Shown here in pieces: positions 1-11,507 of a stretch of 64,000 bases of DNA. The position numbers and the translations under genes were made by a program. Position 1 is the first letter of the stretch. Every line of letters starts with the position of its first letter. The stretch covers positions 1,767,001 through 1,831,000 of the forward strand of contig NC_012874.2 of NCBI RefSeq assembly GCF_000003195.3, written 5' to 3'. The DNA is from Sorghum bicolor. Taxonomy: Eukaryota; Streptophyta; Magnoliopsida; Poales; Poaceae. Under the pieces are notes generated by a model, which was given only the letters and a program-made list of their open reading frames with translations, did not search any database and had not been told where the DNA came from.

Positions 1-434
1 CTCCTCTTATTATTAATCAAAGCCGGTAAAACCGGATCTTTAAAAAAAAATGTAGAGCAGAAAGGTAGGCGTCAGAGATGAATGAAAGAGATCTTGGATG
101 AATTTGACCGGAGCAAGAAATGGGATGCTATGTTGCACACCAGAGCTCAGGGATCGGAAGCTAGCCTTTGATAGTGCCGCCTCCCAAATAGAACCTTCGA
201 TTCCTTTGCTCCTTTGCTATGTTGCACACCAAAACTTCTGGGAACTGGGATTGCCTTAGCTAACTTGTGACAGCTTCCTTGTGAAGCTAAGCCTAAGCTA
301 TCAGCTGCTGGCGGCTCATGTAGTCATGCCACAAGATGGAGGGGCTCATCAACAAGCAAAGAGAGGAACCATCCGGGAAGATGCCACGGAGTTGTGCTGC
401 GCGTACCGTGGAGACCAGCGAGCCAAGATTCCGA
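1..434. other. Intergenic; NLR-flank-like block A
   Basis: No gene recognised. The stretch contains phrases that recur just upstream of the intact NLR gene: GCACACCAGAGCT at about 137 recurs near 29978, and the run around 330-420 (gatggagggg ... gggaagatgcc.cggagttgtg ... cgtacc) recurs in altered form near 18800 and 30705. I read it as the remnant of an old duplicate of the NLR 5' neighbourhood. Similarity was judged by eye. Confidence 0.45.
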
Positions 435-671
435 GGCCTTGTTTAGATCCAAATTCTTTTTTATTTTGAGACTGTAGCATTTTCATCTGTATTTGACAAA
501 CATTATCTAATTATAGACTAATTAGATTTAAAAGATTCGTCTCACGGTTTATATGTAAATTGTTAATAATTTTTTTATCTATATTTAATGCTCAATGCAT
601 GTGTCACAAGATTTGATGTGACGAAGAATCTTATAAACTTTTGGGTTTTTTGAGCGCATCTAAACAAGACC
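435..671. mobile_element. MITE, GGCCTTGTTTA family, copy 1
   Basis: The left terminus reads ggccttgtttagatccaaa and the right reads catctaaacaagacc. The interior has the family signatures (tgtagcattttc, agattcgtctc, aatgctc.atgcatgtg, gatttgatgtgac). The element is non-coding. It is one of about fifteen whole or broken copies in this window. Confidence 0.8.
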
Positions 672-691
672 TTTATTTAGTTAGACGTTAA

Positions 692-981
692 GGCCTTGTT
701 TACTTAGCAAAATTTTTTGGCTTTGGCTACTATAACACTTTTGTTTATATTTGACAATTATTGAATAACTAGACTCAAAAAATTCGTCTTGAAAATTCAA
801 TTAGTTATTTTTTATCTATATTTAATGCTCCATGTATGTGCCACAAGGAGTCTGTTTGCTTGTCTATAAAGTCATGACTAAAAGTAATGTTCGTTGATGT
901 ATTAGGAGAGAAAGACGCTGCTGACTGGTGTGACGAAAAATCTTGAAAACTTTGGAAATCTTTTTAAGAACTAAACAGCCC
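692..981. mobile_element. MITE, GGCCTTGTTTA family, copy 2
   Basis: The left terminus is ggccttgtttacttagc and the decayed right terminus is aactaaacagccc. The interior keeps the family signatures, including an internal deletion/substitution near 846-920. It is separated from copy 1 by only about 20 bp. Confidence 0.7.
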
Positions 982-1910
982 CTAAAGCAACAACCAGGAT
1001 CGCTGCTTTCGATGACTCGAGGTCCCCAGTTCCCACTAGTGGCACATTTCATCGAACGGGCCGCGCCCCAGGCTTAGTTAATCCTTCACCAGCAGCATAA
1101 GTATGATGTCGTCTTGGAGTTTAGGCATCATTGCATTGGATGCTTATTGGATGGAAAGGCGCACTAGCTAAGAACCTAAAATAATGCGTGCTGAACTGGA
1201 AGTGTCAGTCGGCGTTGATGATGGTTCAACCGTACCCAAACTTTGGTTACATACAAAATCATGTACGGAGGCAGCCTCCAAAGTGAAAAATATAACCCAT
1301 GCGAGGCCGTATCGATCACTACATTCCATGGTGTGGAGAAATAAAAATAATCCATATTCACCTGTGTTCAATGCTCACTGCTTGCCTTCACTTGGGGACG
1401 CGTGTAACTTACAGGAATGTCTGTTTCTTGTATTCTAGGAAAGTAGTTTGCACATGTACATGATTAAATATATGAAATTAACTACTAATAATGTTTATAA
1501 TACATAATATCATTAATTAGATAGATTCATTAATTTTATGATAAATTTATTCAGAGATACAAGTGTTGCAAATATTTTTTTTTAAACTTAGTCAAACTTA
1601 GCGCAATTCATACGGTATCACTTAAATAAGGGATGGAGGGAAATGGCGACAAATATTGTTGGAATTGCCTACTACGTCGGAGGGAAAATTTGTTGTGGTT
1701 ACATACAAAATCCTATGAGATTTCAAAGCAGCCCCCAAAGTGCAAGCATATATAGAGTATATGACCCATGCCATGCCAGCCGTATCACTACGTCAATTCC
1801 ACGGTCTGTTTCTTGTATTCACATGCATGCTCGCGACATACCTACTCCCACTACCCCAGTTGTATTGGTATCTGTTGCAAAGGTTTTGCTGTTGTACGCG
1901 TTGCAGTAGT
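982..1910. repeat. Non-coding stretch with a diverged ~450-bp direct duplication
   Basis: No gene recognised. Two segments, about 1195-1440 and 1645-1825, resemble each other with a spacing of about 452 bp. Shared anchors are ggttacatacaaaatc (1245 and 1697), agcc.ccaaagtg, acccatgc, gccgtatc.actac and gtctgtttcttgtatt. The small reading frames here are not credible genes. Confidence 0.45.
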
Positions 1911-1945
1911 ACTAGGTAGCGTGCCCGTGCGTTGCTACGGGTTAG
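1911..1945 (-). mobile_element. Helitron-like 3' terminus
   Basis: Read on the minus strand, a GC-rich imperfect hairpin (1924-1941, cccgtagcaacgcacggg) is followed about ten bases later by CTAG and then T (1912-1911). This is the usual layout of plant Helitron 3' ends: a short hairpin, a short spacer, then a CTRR terminus next to a host T. The body would extend to higher coordinates. I could not identify the matching TC 5' end, so the extent is open. Confidence 0.5.
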
Positions 1946-3138
1946 TAAACAAATACACAGATCGCACAATAAGTATATATTTCTGTAAAATTTAAGTATC
2001 AATATTAAAATAACATTAAATACAAACCACAAAGTTTTATGAAATTAACATCGTCATGGAGAGCAGCCATCGCAGACTCACAAACTCTACTTAATAGATT
2101 AGGTGATGCATCAGTAATGTCAATCATGCCACTTTGATCTATACATATACTGAAGTAATCATCTACATATATATAATAAAATGGTATGAACCTTGTCATC
2201 GACATCATACAAGCATAAGAAAATAAAATTAGTAGAAGGAAAAAAAACTGAATCGATACATGTGTTATCATTATCAATCATCATGTGTGAGCTGTCTCGA
2301 TGTAGCAAATCACTATCTTCACAGGCATCAATGTTTTCCATGGTTGATTCAACTCCAACTGGTCTATATATACATCACTATATATTAAATAAACTTAAAA
2401 ATGGAAATATTGTATTCATAAAAAAGGATTACATGATGATATCGTTCACGACATTTTAAATTTTTTCCAATCTGTTCTTGATGATACTTTTCTCTAAGTT
2501 TTTTTTTCATCCCTTTCCTCTTCGAGTCATCAATGCATGCCGTGTTTTTTTCTCTTTCCTTTTTATGATGTACACGTTCATCAAGTTATGCTCATGAATT
2601 TGATGTTGATTGGCCATCTCTTTGAAAATAAGTTGAAAATAACTTATTGACCACAAATAAGTTGGAAGCATCTATGGACATCAGTATAAACAATTACCAC
2701 CATTGATGGTGTTTGTCAAGTCTTCAAATGGTGTACGACATTCACTATCTTGCATAGGTTCCATTATAATCAAACTGAACACATAATTAAAATTTAAGTA
2801 TGAATATTAAAGAACATGATAATTATTTATACACACAATTAAACTGAACACACAATTAATATTAAAGATACATGTGGTTCCTCTCTATTACCGGTCGCAT
2901 TTGAAGTCACAAATGAGAGGACATTTAAGTATCAATATCAATATTAATTGTGGTTCCCCTCTATCACTGGTCGTATTTGTTCACACATAAATAGATCAAA
3001 ATATAAAATGTCTAATGCAATGGTGTCAAAAGAAAACTCGGCTAACTGATAAATAAAGGAACACATGTATCTTTCATCTATTAATGAATACAAGCTAATT
3101 TATCATGATAGAACTTGGGATGCATCAAGGTAACAAAT
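1946..3138. other. AT-rich sequence, no gene seen
   Basis: Low-complexity AT-rich DNA with no splice-linked coding signal. If the Helitron-like end at 1911 is real, this would be part of its body. Short repeated phrases such as acacaattaa and atttaagtat.aatatta occur at 2770-2950. Confidence 0.4.
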
Positions 3139-4914
3139 CTTTTACTCAGAAAATGATGGACTGTGAATATCAAACTAAGGACACTGTGCACTATCAGTTT
3201 AGAAACAAACTAATTTCGCCTGCGAGCTTGCAGTAGTAGCATTCAGGCTCAGTATTTGCAGGTGTTGTCCTAAAATAACATTGAAAGCAACTTGACTGTC
3301 CTAAATACGCTGAAAATATCATGAATAAACCAGAAAGCATCATATGGTGAAAATAACATGAATAGCAACTTGACTGTCCTAAAATACAAACCATCGTGTT
3401 GCTCACTGCAGACAGGAAAATTCAGGTTCAGATCAATAAGAAATTGCAGGTGTTGTCACAACACTTTCTATCCAGCATTCAGAAGCGCATGATTCACACA
3501 CAAAATAGGAGCAATAATCTAGTAGTAACAAGTCAATACCAATTTTAAACTGCTGCATCCTCTCCGGCATGAGAACCAAGTAACAAAGCATAGATTTTTC
3601 CGAACAAATATGCAGAGACACAGAAAAGGAGAGGGGAGCAAGGGAAGGACATTGACCAGTTCCAAAGGCCGGTGTAAGAGACTATGGCGTTGTGTGCAGC
3701 TTGGCGAGGTCGTCCAGAGGCGGTTCCTTAGCCTACATGAATTGACAAACATAGGCCATCACAAATTAGAAAAAGACCAATAACTGAACCTGAAATGTGC
3801 GGCGGTTCCTTAGCAATCTCCCAATGAAAAACCTTTTACTCAGAAATATGGAGTTATGGACACACAGAAATTGTGAAGCAACAGTGACGCAACCTCCAGA
3901 AAAAAGAACAATCGTTTGAAGCAAGACATGTGTACCGAAGAATTTCTGAAAATATCATGAACAAACCAAGAAGCAGCATATGTTGAAAATAACATGAATA
4001 TGACTGTCCTAAAATACAAGCCATCGTGTTGCTCACTGCAGACAGAAAAATTCAGGTTCAGATCAATAAGAAATTGCAGGTGCTGTCACAACACTTTCTA
4101 TCCAGCATTCAGAAGCGCATGATTCACACACAAAACAGGAGCAATAATCTAGTAGTAACAAGTCAATACCAATTTTAAACTACTGCATCCTCTCCGGCAT
4201 GAGAACCAAGTAACAAAGCATAGATTTTTCTGAACAAATATGCAGAGACACGGGAAAGGAGAGGGGAGCAAAGGAAGGACATTGACCAGTTCCAAAGGCC
4301 GGTGTAAGAGACTATGGCTTGCCTGCAGCTCAGCGAGGTCGTCCAGAGGCGGTTCCTTAGCCTACATGAATTGAGAAACATATGCCATCACAAATTAGAA
4401 AAAGACCAATCACTGAACCTGAAATGTGCGGCGGTTCCTTAGCAGTCTCCCATGAAAAACCTTTTACTCAGAAATATAGAGTTATGGACACACAGAAATT
4501 GTGAAGCAATAGTGACGCAACCTCCGGACAGAAGAACAATCGTTTGAAGCAAGACATGTGTACCGAAGAATTTCTGAAAATATCATGAATAAACCAGGAA
4601 GCACCATATGGTGAAAATAACATGAATATGACTGTCCTAAAATACAAGTCATCGTGTTGCTCACTGTAGACAGAAAAATTCAGGTTCAGATCAATAAGAA
4701 ATTGCAGGTGCTGTCACAACACTTTCTATCCAGCATTCAGAAGCACATGATTCACACATAAAACAGGAGCAATAATCTAGTAGTAACAAGTCAATACCAA
4801 TTTAAAACTACTGCATCCTCTCCGGCATGAGAACCAAGTAACAAAGCATAGATTTTCTGAACAAATATGCAGTGACAAAGGAAAGGAGAGGGAGCAAGGG
4901 AAGGACATTGACCA
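3139..4914. repeat. Three-copy tandem repeat, period ~630-690 bp
   Basis: The anchor cttttactcag occurs at 3139, 3833 and 4461, giving spacings of 694 and 628 bp. Copies 2 and 3 are near-identical. Copy 1 has diverged at its left end, and copy 3 is cut at about 4914 by a MITE. On the minus strand each full unit carries an exon-like piece (about 3655-3733 and 4285-4363) preceded by an AG acceptor, which reads as a short conserved run beginning AKEPPLDDLA. This suggests a duplicated gene fragment, but I do not recognise the gene. Confidence 0.8.
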
Positions 4915-5028
4915 GCATAGATTTTCTTTTGAGCCTAGTTAATCCATGATTGGACAATAATTACCAAATACAAACAAAAGTTCTATAGTAGCCAAATCCA
5001 AAAAAAAAATTTGGATCTAAACAAAGCC
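4915..5028. mobile_element. MITE fragment, GGCCTTGTTTA family
   Basis: The right half of the family is present in reverse orientation: gcctagttaatccatgattgg, accaaatacaaacaaaa, tagtagccaaatcc, and the end atctaaacaaagcc. The left terminus is missing and abuts the third copy of the tandem repeat. Confidence 0.65.
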
Positions 5029-5440
5029 TAAGTCTATGCTTGGATTCTCATCCGGAACAAAATTCTGACGGCTTATAACCTAGCGCCAAGAGGTTGGCAT
5101 CATCAAAGTTGCTGCACACTCTGCAGCGGTCAGATGAAACTGGATCCCACATGTGCTTACATTGCCCCTTTGCTCATGCTGTGTGGAACCAGGTCCTCAC
5201 CTGGGAGCATTTCGACAGCCAACAGCTAATGAACTCCTCAAGTATAAATTAATTCTGTAACAATTGGTGGAGACTGGTGCTGCGCACAACTTACGTTTTG
5301 CCTTTCCTTTCCCACCCTGTGTGATGCATCCACGCTCAACTGCTAGGCAGCATCTGGGGCTGTGTGTTTGAGATTGTTGTTGCTTAACTCTTGTACATAA
5401 CTAAACTCCCTTTTTCATTTGTGCTAAAGAAAAAAATCAA
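5029..5440 (+). pseudogene. LINE ORF2 3' fragment (zinc-binding RVT C-terminal domain)
   Basis: Conceptual plus-strand translation around 5110-5215 gives CTLC, then SDETGSHMCLHCPFAH, then AVWNQVLTWEHFD. This is the zinc-binding reverse-transcriptase-associated domain at the end of plant LINE ORF2 proteins. The reading is interrupted and no reverse transcriptase core is present. It lies between a MITE and a GC-rich island. It is a dead 5'-truncated insertion; a short A-rich run near 5426-5440 may be the tail. Confidence 0.65.
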
Positions 5441-6255
5441 CAACCGCCGATTCATATACCAAACATGAATGAATTCAACCTCAGGGACTACCGAGAAAAA
5501 ACTTATACAGCAAGCCACGATTCAGATACCAAACGTGAAGTCAGCCAGAGGTCCCCTCCGGCCAGCCCAGGTTAACCCCCCACCTACCCCACGCCATCGC
5601 CCCGCCCCCAACTCCCTGCTCTCCGGGGAGTGGGTAACAAACCCAAGTCGGCTCCATCAGCGCGGAAGATCACGGCATATCCCTCTCTTCGTCCCGCGGT
5701 AAAGGTGTAAGGCTCCGATCTAGGGTTCCCTTCGTCGTTCTAGGTACTCGATTATTTCCTCCTGGCGTGTGGTTGGGATTGAGAGGAAGATGGCGACGGC
5801 GGGAGAGACTTACTGATAGTGGAAACTTGCGACTTGACTGGGGTAGAAGAACGCCCTTGCTGTCGCTTCCTGCCTTTTTGCGGACGGAGCTGTCGCGGAC
5901 GCGCGGACGTCGCTCCAAGACAGAGCTGTCGCGGACGGTGCGTACGACGCTCGAGGACGGCGCTCACGAGGAGGTCGCGGGCGGCGCTCGACGACGGCGC
6001 TCAACGGAGCTGTCGCGGATGGTGCGGACGGCGCTCGCGCGGACGGCAGCGAACGCGGGCGGCGTTCGAGGACGGGGCTCGCGCGGACGGATGAGCGGGG
6101 CCTCTTGCGCCGAGGAGCCGGATCCGGGAGTGGGCGATGCGGAGGATACGGGACCGGGGCGCCGCGGAGGATGAGGGGGGGCTCTGCGTCGAGGATCTGA
6201 GCGGGGCGCCGAGGAGACGGAAGTGGGAGGGGGCGCCGCGAAGGATGGAAGGGGA
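5441..6255. other. GC-rich island (leader-like) hosting the MULE insertion
   Basis: CpG-rich sequence with a ctagggttcc telo-box-like motif near 5721 and many degenerate gcggacggcgctcg repeats from 5880 to 6080. The composition resembles a grass promoter plus 5' leader, but no protein-coding exon can be recognised. The frames that stay open here are Arg/Ala/Pro-rich low-complexity products of the GC bias. The MULE target site is at the right edge. Confidence 0.4.
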
Positions 6256-6264
6256 GCGGGGCGC
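6256..6264. repeat. MULE 9-bp target-site duplication, left copy
   Basis: GCGGGGCGC, identical to 13921-13929 on the other side of the element. Confidence 0.9.
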
Positions 6265-6571
6265 CCCAATTTTTTACAATTTGGTCCTTTTTTTGAAAAA
6301 AGTTCACAATTAGACCCCTGGAAAACTTAAGTGCAGAAATGGACCCAGGGCTCGGCGCCATGCATCATGGCGTCGAGGTATCACGTCTCGGCGCCATGGA
6401 TCACGGCGCCGAGCTCCTTGGGCCAAGCCAGCGTGGATTTTGCGTGGCGGCTTGTGTGGCAAAAAAAAAAAAAAAAAAAAAAAAAACAAGTCGGCGCCAG
6501 AGATCACGGCGCCGAGCTCGGCGCCACGGATCTCGGCGCCGAGCTCGGCGCCACAGATCTCGGCGCCGAGG
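6265..6571 (+). repeat. MULE left terminal inverted repeat
   Basis: The first ~145 bp match the reverse complement of 13776-13920 with scattered differences. A 25-base poly-A run (6462-6486), absent from the right end, follows. Then come three 27-bp subterminal units (cggcgccacagatctcggc...) at 6492-6570. Confidence 0.85.
6492..6570. repeat. 27-bp subterminal tandem repeats, left
   Basis: There are three units of 27 bp. Each is itself nearly palindromic, with ggcgcc boxes flanking (c/a)gatc(t/a)c. These are candidate transposase-binding sites, by analogy with subterminal repeats of other DNA transposons (inference). Confidence 0.8.
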
Positions 6572-7452
6572 TCCTTTCCAAAACGGCCGACCTCTTTCTC
6601 TTTGCTTCCTCTCTCCTCGCGCAGCGCTCTGCTCCTGCTCCCGCCCAACTCGCCTCGCCGCGCGCCCCGCGCTGCTCCTCCTCCGCCGCGCGCCTCGCCG
6701 CGCTCGCCGCGCGCCTCGCCGCGCCCCTCGCCGCGCGCCGCGCGTGCCTCGCCGCGCGCCTCGCCGCGCTCGCCGCGCGCCGCGCGTGCCTCGCCACGCC
6801 GCGCACCGCCGCGCTCGCCGCAGCTCGCCACGCCGCGCTCGCCGCAGCTCGCCACGCCGCCCCGCGCACCGCGTGGCCCGCGGCGCCTCCTCAACCGCGG
6901 CTTGGCCGGCTCGTGCCGTGGTCCTGTGCGGCCGCCGGCGGGCGGGCAGCCGGCGCCCACCCGAGGTAAATTTTTTTTTAATTTTCAGTTTGTAGTTGGC
7001 ATTTTTTTATTATTTAGGTTGTTTTGTAATGTTTAATTTAGTTATCAGTTAATAATAATTTAGTTAGTTATTAGTTTTATTAGTTTTATAATTTAGTTAT
7101 CACTAAATAATAATTTAGTTAGTTATTAGTTTTATTAGTGTTATAATTTAGTTAGGTATTTCATCTAGCAATTTTTTAGTTAGTAAAGTTTTGGTGTCAA
7201 TTAAGTTAGATAGGTAGTACTTGTAATAAACGTAGTTACCAAAGATACTTAGGATATGTAATAATATTATGTATTTTCATGTCGTATGTTCTTATTAACA
7301 TAGTTATGTAGTTAGCAAATTTAGTTATATAGTTGGGTAGGTAGATTATTATTAAAATAGATACACATATACATAATAATTCGTATGTGTACTATAGTTG
7401 TAGTTGTATTAGTTATATGCCTAGTAACATGGTTGTTTTGTGTATCAATTAG
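6572..7452 (+). promoter_or_regulatory. Transposase leader with probable 5'-UTR intron
   Basis: The GC-rich leader (6590-6965, cgcc/cgcg-rich) ends at a good donor CGAG|GTAAAT at 6966. An AT-rich intron follows and ends at an acceptor ...caattAG at 7451-7452, immediately before the transposase ATG. The intron contains a local repeat (about 7049-7155, tagttattagttttattag). A GC leader with an AT-rich leader intron is typical of grass genes. Confidence 0.55.
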
Positions 7453-10400
7453 ATGGACAATTTAGTAACCTTATATCATGGAGGAAGTGTGGAGAAAGAT
7501 CAGTTTGGCAATGTTGATTTTGTTGGAATGGAAACGGTCCCTTTGATGTTTGATGAGCGGCCCTTGTTTTCTGAATTGATGGGTAGTGCTCGTGATGAGC
7601 TTAAATGTAATTCGAATGAAGAAGAAATCTTAGTTGAGGGGGTCATTCACCATGGCGGGTCAGGAACAATTTTTAGGCGGTTGGTCCCAATTGTATCCGA
7701 GGTTCAATGGGACAAATATGTCAAAACTGTCATGAAGAGTGAGTTTAAATGTTTGGATTTGGTTGTGCGCAACTTGTCCAAGGAGCCAGGCCCTCTAGTG
7801 GATTCTCCTCTTAATTGGCAACCACCCATTGGCCCTCTAGTGGACAATCCGGCACCCTCAGCTTCTCTGATACCCATTCAGAACGTGGGTGTGGAAGATG
7901 TGGTTGCCGTTCCTGATGCTCAATCCGGTCCCAATGAGGTTGGCTGCGTACATACCCCTATGACCCAGACAATTCCATGTAAGTGGCGTAGTTGCATTAT
8001 TCATTTTGTTAGCATTCCTTCGTTCGATTTAGTTGTCTCAATTGTATGCATATTTGTGGTTTTGTTGTAGGTGACAATCCAAGTAATGATTGTTGTCATC
8101 CTGTGCCTCCAACATTTAATGTTGACGCAGCTTTTATAGCATCTAATAGTTTGGATGTTAATATTGAGGATGATGAGGAGCCCTATGGCACAGCTAGAGC
8201 TGTTGATTCCGATGATGACCGGCCAGTTGCACCTTTAAGTGAACAAGAAATGGAGCTTATCAGACGTTTTTGTCCTGATCGTGATCCACTAGTTCACGAG
8301 TTTAGTGACCTCAGTCATTCTCAAAATGCTTATGCAGAGGGAAGAGATGATGAGCTGCTGGAGGCTCCTGAGCCTGGTGAGAGTGTGCAAATTCAGAAGG
8401 GCATGATCTTTAATGATTTGCCCAGCTTAAGAAGGTGGTTGCAACAATATTCTGTAATACGTAAAAGACCCTTCAAGGTGATGCACTCTCATGTTGAGCG
8501 CCGCTACACGGTTGTGTGTGAGATGTCAGATTGCAACTGGAGGGTCTGTGCTCGTAAACAGAAGGCCACCGGGAAGTTTAAGATCACAAAAATTGTAGGT
8601 CCACACACTTGTGCCCAGACTGACCTTCAACAGAAGCATCGACAGTTGACCTCTACACTTATTGCTAGTACGTTATGCACAACTTTAAAGGGTCAGCCCA
8701 ACTTGAAGGTCAGAACAATTATGGACATGGCTCAGAAGATATTTAAATATGACATAAAGTATGGCAAAGCATGGAGGGCAAAGCAAAGGGCCTGGAAGAT
8801 GATATATGGGGACTGGGAGGAGGGGTACGAGCAGCTGCCAGCAATGTTCAATGCAATGAAAGCAGCTAATCCAGGCATGCATTACGAGTACATTCCGAAG
8901 CCTAATGAATGGAGGAATGGGAGGCAGATATTCTTTCGTGCATTCTGGTGTTTTCCACAGTGTGTCCAGGCCTTTAGGCACTGCCGTCCAGTGTTATCAA
9001 TTGATGGTACTTTTCTGCTTGGCAAGTACATGGGCACTCTTTTGGTAGCCATTTCCTGTGACGCTGACAACGCATTGGTTCCTTTGGCTTTTGCTTTGGT
9101 GGAGAGAGAGAACAAAGACAGCTGGGGTTGGTTCATGCGCCTAGTTCGTATACATGTCATTGGCCCACATAGGGAGGTTGGTGTCATATCTGATAGGCAC
9201 CAGGGCATACTCAGTGCCGTACAGGAGCAGATTCCTGGTTATGCACCTTTGCACCATCGTTGGTGTACTAGACACCTTGCAGAGAATTTACTTCGGAAAG
9301 ATGGTACGAAGGACAACTTTCCTCTATTCGAGGAGGTTGCTCGAATGCTTGAGGTGCCGTTTTTTGAGGAGAAGTTGGAGCAGTTAAAAACCGCAACAAA
9401 TGCAGAAGGTAGGCAGTGGCTGCTAGGTTTGATGAGGGAACCTGAGAAATGGACAAGAGCCCATGATAATGGTGGATGGAGGTACGAGTTTCAGACTAGC
9501 AACATGGCAGAGTCATTTAACAGTGTGCTCAAGGGTATACGTGCCATGCCAGTCAATGCCATTGTATCTTTTACCTTTTATAGACTAGTGGCCTGGTTCA
9601 ACGATAGACATGCTCAAGCATTGCAATTACAGAGTAATAATATGAAATGGGCACCTAGAGCTAAGAAGCACCTTGACAAGGCAAAGGAAAGGGCTAGAAC
9701 ACATGACATTGAGTGTTTTGACCATGCCACTGGCAAGTACCAGGTCACTGAAAGGGGTGGTACAACGTCAGATGGTGAGATCCGACCATCAAGGAGTTAT
9801 ATTGTTGTCCTGACTGATTTTTCATGTGGATGTGGGAGACCAAGACAGTACCACTCTCCTTGTTCTCACTATATTGCAGCAGCTAGGCATCGCAACTTTG
9901 ACTACGAGACCAAGATACCATGGGAGTTGAGTGTTGATAGCCTTGTGCTAACTTGGTCGCCCCGTTTTGAGCCTTTCCTAGATGAGGGGCAGTGGCCAGA
10001 ATACATTGGCCCAAGGTACATTGCAGATCCAGGTGCTCGCTGGAACAAACGTGGAACCAGAAAGCGTACGAGGCATAAGATGGTCATGGACCAGATTTCA
10101 GGTAGAACGAGGCGAGGGAGAGCAACCCCGTTTGTTACTGACCCCGAGCAAAATCAATGTGGCAAATGTGGTAGACTTGGACACAACTCGCGTACTTGCC
10201 ATTGGCCGCTAAGTCAGGTGCACTTAATATTCTATGTACTTTAGTTGTTAAATACTTTCATATGCAACTTACTTTTTGGCAGACATACATGTTCTAGTGC
10301 TCCTTTGTTTAATATAATGACATTGTAATGTATTATTTTTTTCTGCTTAATTACTAACTAATGGATCAAATTTGTTTATAGGATGGAGCAGTTCCACCTC

Positions 10401-10878
10401 CTGGATCCATACTACGAGGTGAAGCACCGAGGACGACTCACTGCCGAGGGGGCGGTACTAGTGCTGCGATGAATGTGCATGTGCCACAGGAACGACAATG
10501 CAACACACCTGTTGTGCATGGTACATCTTCTTTGGGAGGTATAATTTTATTAAATTTGTTGTTTATTTGAACTGAGCAATTTACATGGTATGAGATAATG
10601 AATTAAGTGCACACATAATTTGAACAATGTTTATAGGATCTGGAGGACAGAGCTCGTCTCGGCCAACTATGGACACTTTTCAAAGCGATGATGATGAGGA
10701 CGAAGAGGGGGTGGCCGAGGAGCGTGACTATGACGAGCTTGGGTTATCTCAGCTTCCTGATGCTCCTTCTACTCAGCCTACGCAGGTTGCAAGAAGGCGA
10801 CGTCGTTCGCCTTCTAGGTACACTCCAGGCACCGATGCTCTTGGCCACAAGGGTAAGGGTAAGACTAGGAGGCAGTGA
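7453..10878 (+). CDS. MULE transposase (mudrA type), four exons, 1023 aa
   Basis: Exons are 7453-7978, 8071-10217, 10382-10538 and 10637-10878. All introns are GT...AG, the phases agree, and the total is 3072 nt. The protein should bind the element's ends and cut and join DNA in the nucleus. A MULE-type N-terminal region is followed by a FAR1/WRKY-GCM1-like zinc domain (about 288-350, with C and H near WRVCARK and GPHTC). The DDE core has D487 (SIDGTF), D550 (SDRHQG) and E656 (MAESFN), with CTRH between. A SWIM zinc finger has C761, C763, C773 and H775, and a CCHC knuckle has C872, C875, H880 and C885. The acidic/basic C-tail ends in RRQ. No frameshift or stop interrupts the model. Start choice: the ATG abuts a splice acceptor and the MDNL opening is usual for grass MULE proteins. 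Confidence 0.9.
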
Positions 10879-11444
10879 GGATGACTTCTATGCTAACACC
10901 ATGGTAGCAACTTACAATTTATGGCATAACTTCTGTTATTTTGCATGTATCGACACTGTGAACTTTGTGGACTATTTGTACTATATGAGACTGTATGGTC
11001 TCTGTGGACTATCTGAACTATCATTCCTGATGGCATACGTGCTTGTGTTGTGATATTTGGATGAATCAATGTTCCTATTGTACTGTGATGTCTATTTATA
11101 ACTGTGGATGTACCAAAAACAGGGGAAACTCTTGCAAATTTTTTCCATGAATCTATCAATGTAGTGCACATATTCTGTGGTCCATTCCTATTGGTTTTGG
11201 CAGTGTAGGCTTTTCAGAAACAGTGAACCAATATGGCTTTTCATTGAATCATCACATCCGAAACAGTGAACGAATCTAAATAGACTTTTCAGTTTTCAAC
11301 TAGCCTTTTCAGTAATCGAATCTAGGCTTTTCAAATGACAATCCAAATAGACTTTTCAGTTTTCAACTAGGCTTTTCATTAATCGAATCTAGGCTTTTCA
11401 GGTGCATTTATTATATACTACAACGGCTACCAACTATTGGGTTC
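10879..11444 (+). other. Intergenic DNA inside MULE with 67-bp direct repeat
   Basis: This is the transposase 3' flank followed by the upstream region of the next gene. Two copies of a 67-bp unit (aaatagacttttcagttttc..., starting 11278 and 11345) lie 100-230 bp before the downstream ATG, with additional singleton cttttca motifs around. They are a candidate regulatory repeat. No coding capacity is credible here. Confidence 0.6.
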
Positions 11445-11456
11445 CTATATATATAC
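11445..11456 (+). promoter_or_regulatory. TATA box of GRF zinc-finger gene 1
   Basis: ctatatatatac lies about 52-63 bp upstream of the ATG at 11508. That leaves room for a short 5' UTR of about 25-30 nt. Confidence 0.6.
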
Positions 11457-11507
11457 GCAGTGGTGAGAGCGTTGCTACTCACTTGAGATTGTTAAGTTCA
11501 AGTAAAA

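Noticed and set aside
3519..3752. Repeated small ORFs of the tandem repeat as a gene family
   Set aside because: They are not conserved in length between copies (77, 68 residues), lack a start context and drift by frameshift. Only a short exon-like part is shared.
6492..6570. CRISPR-like regular repeats
   Set aside because: The 27-bp units are contiguous without spacers, lie in a plant DNA transposon and are mirrored in the other TIR.
6310..6995. Several overlapping 120-218-residue open frames on both strands in the MULE left end
   Set aside because: All are Arg/Ala/Pro-rich products of the CpG-rich leader and palindromic TIR. None has a domain. One is mentioned only as a possible in-frame extension.
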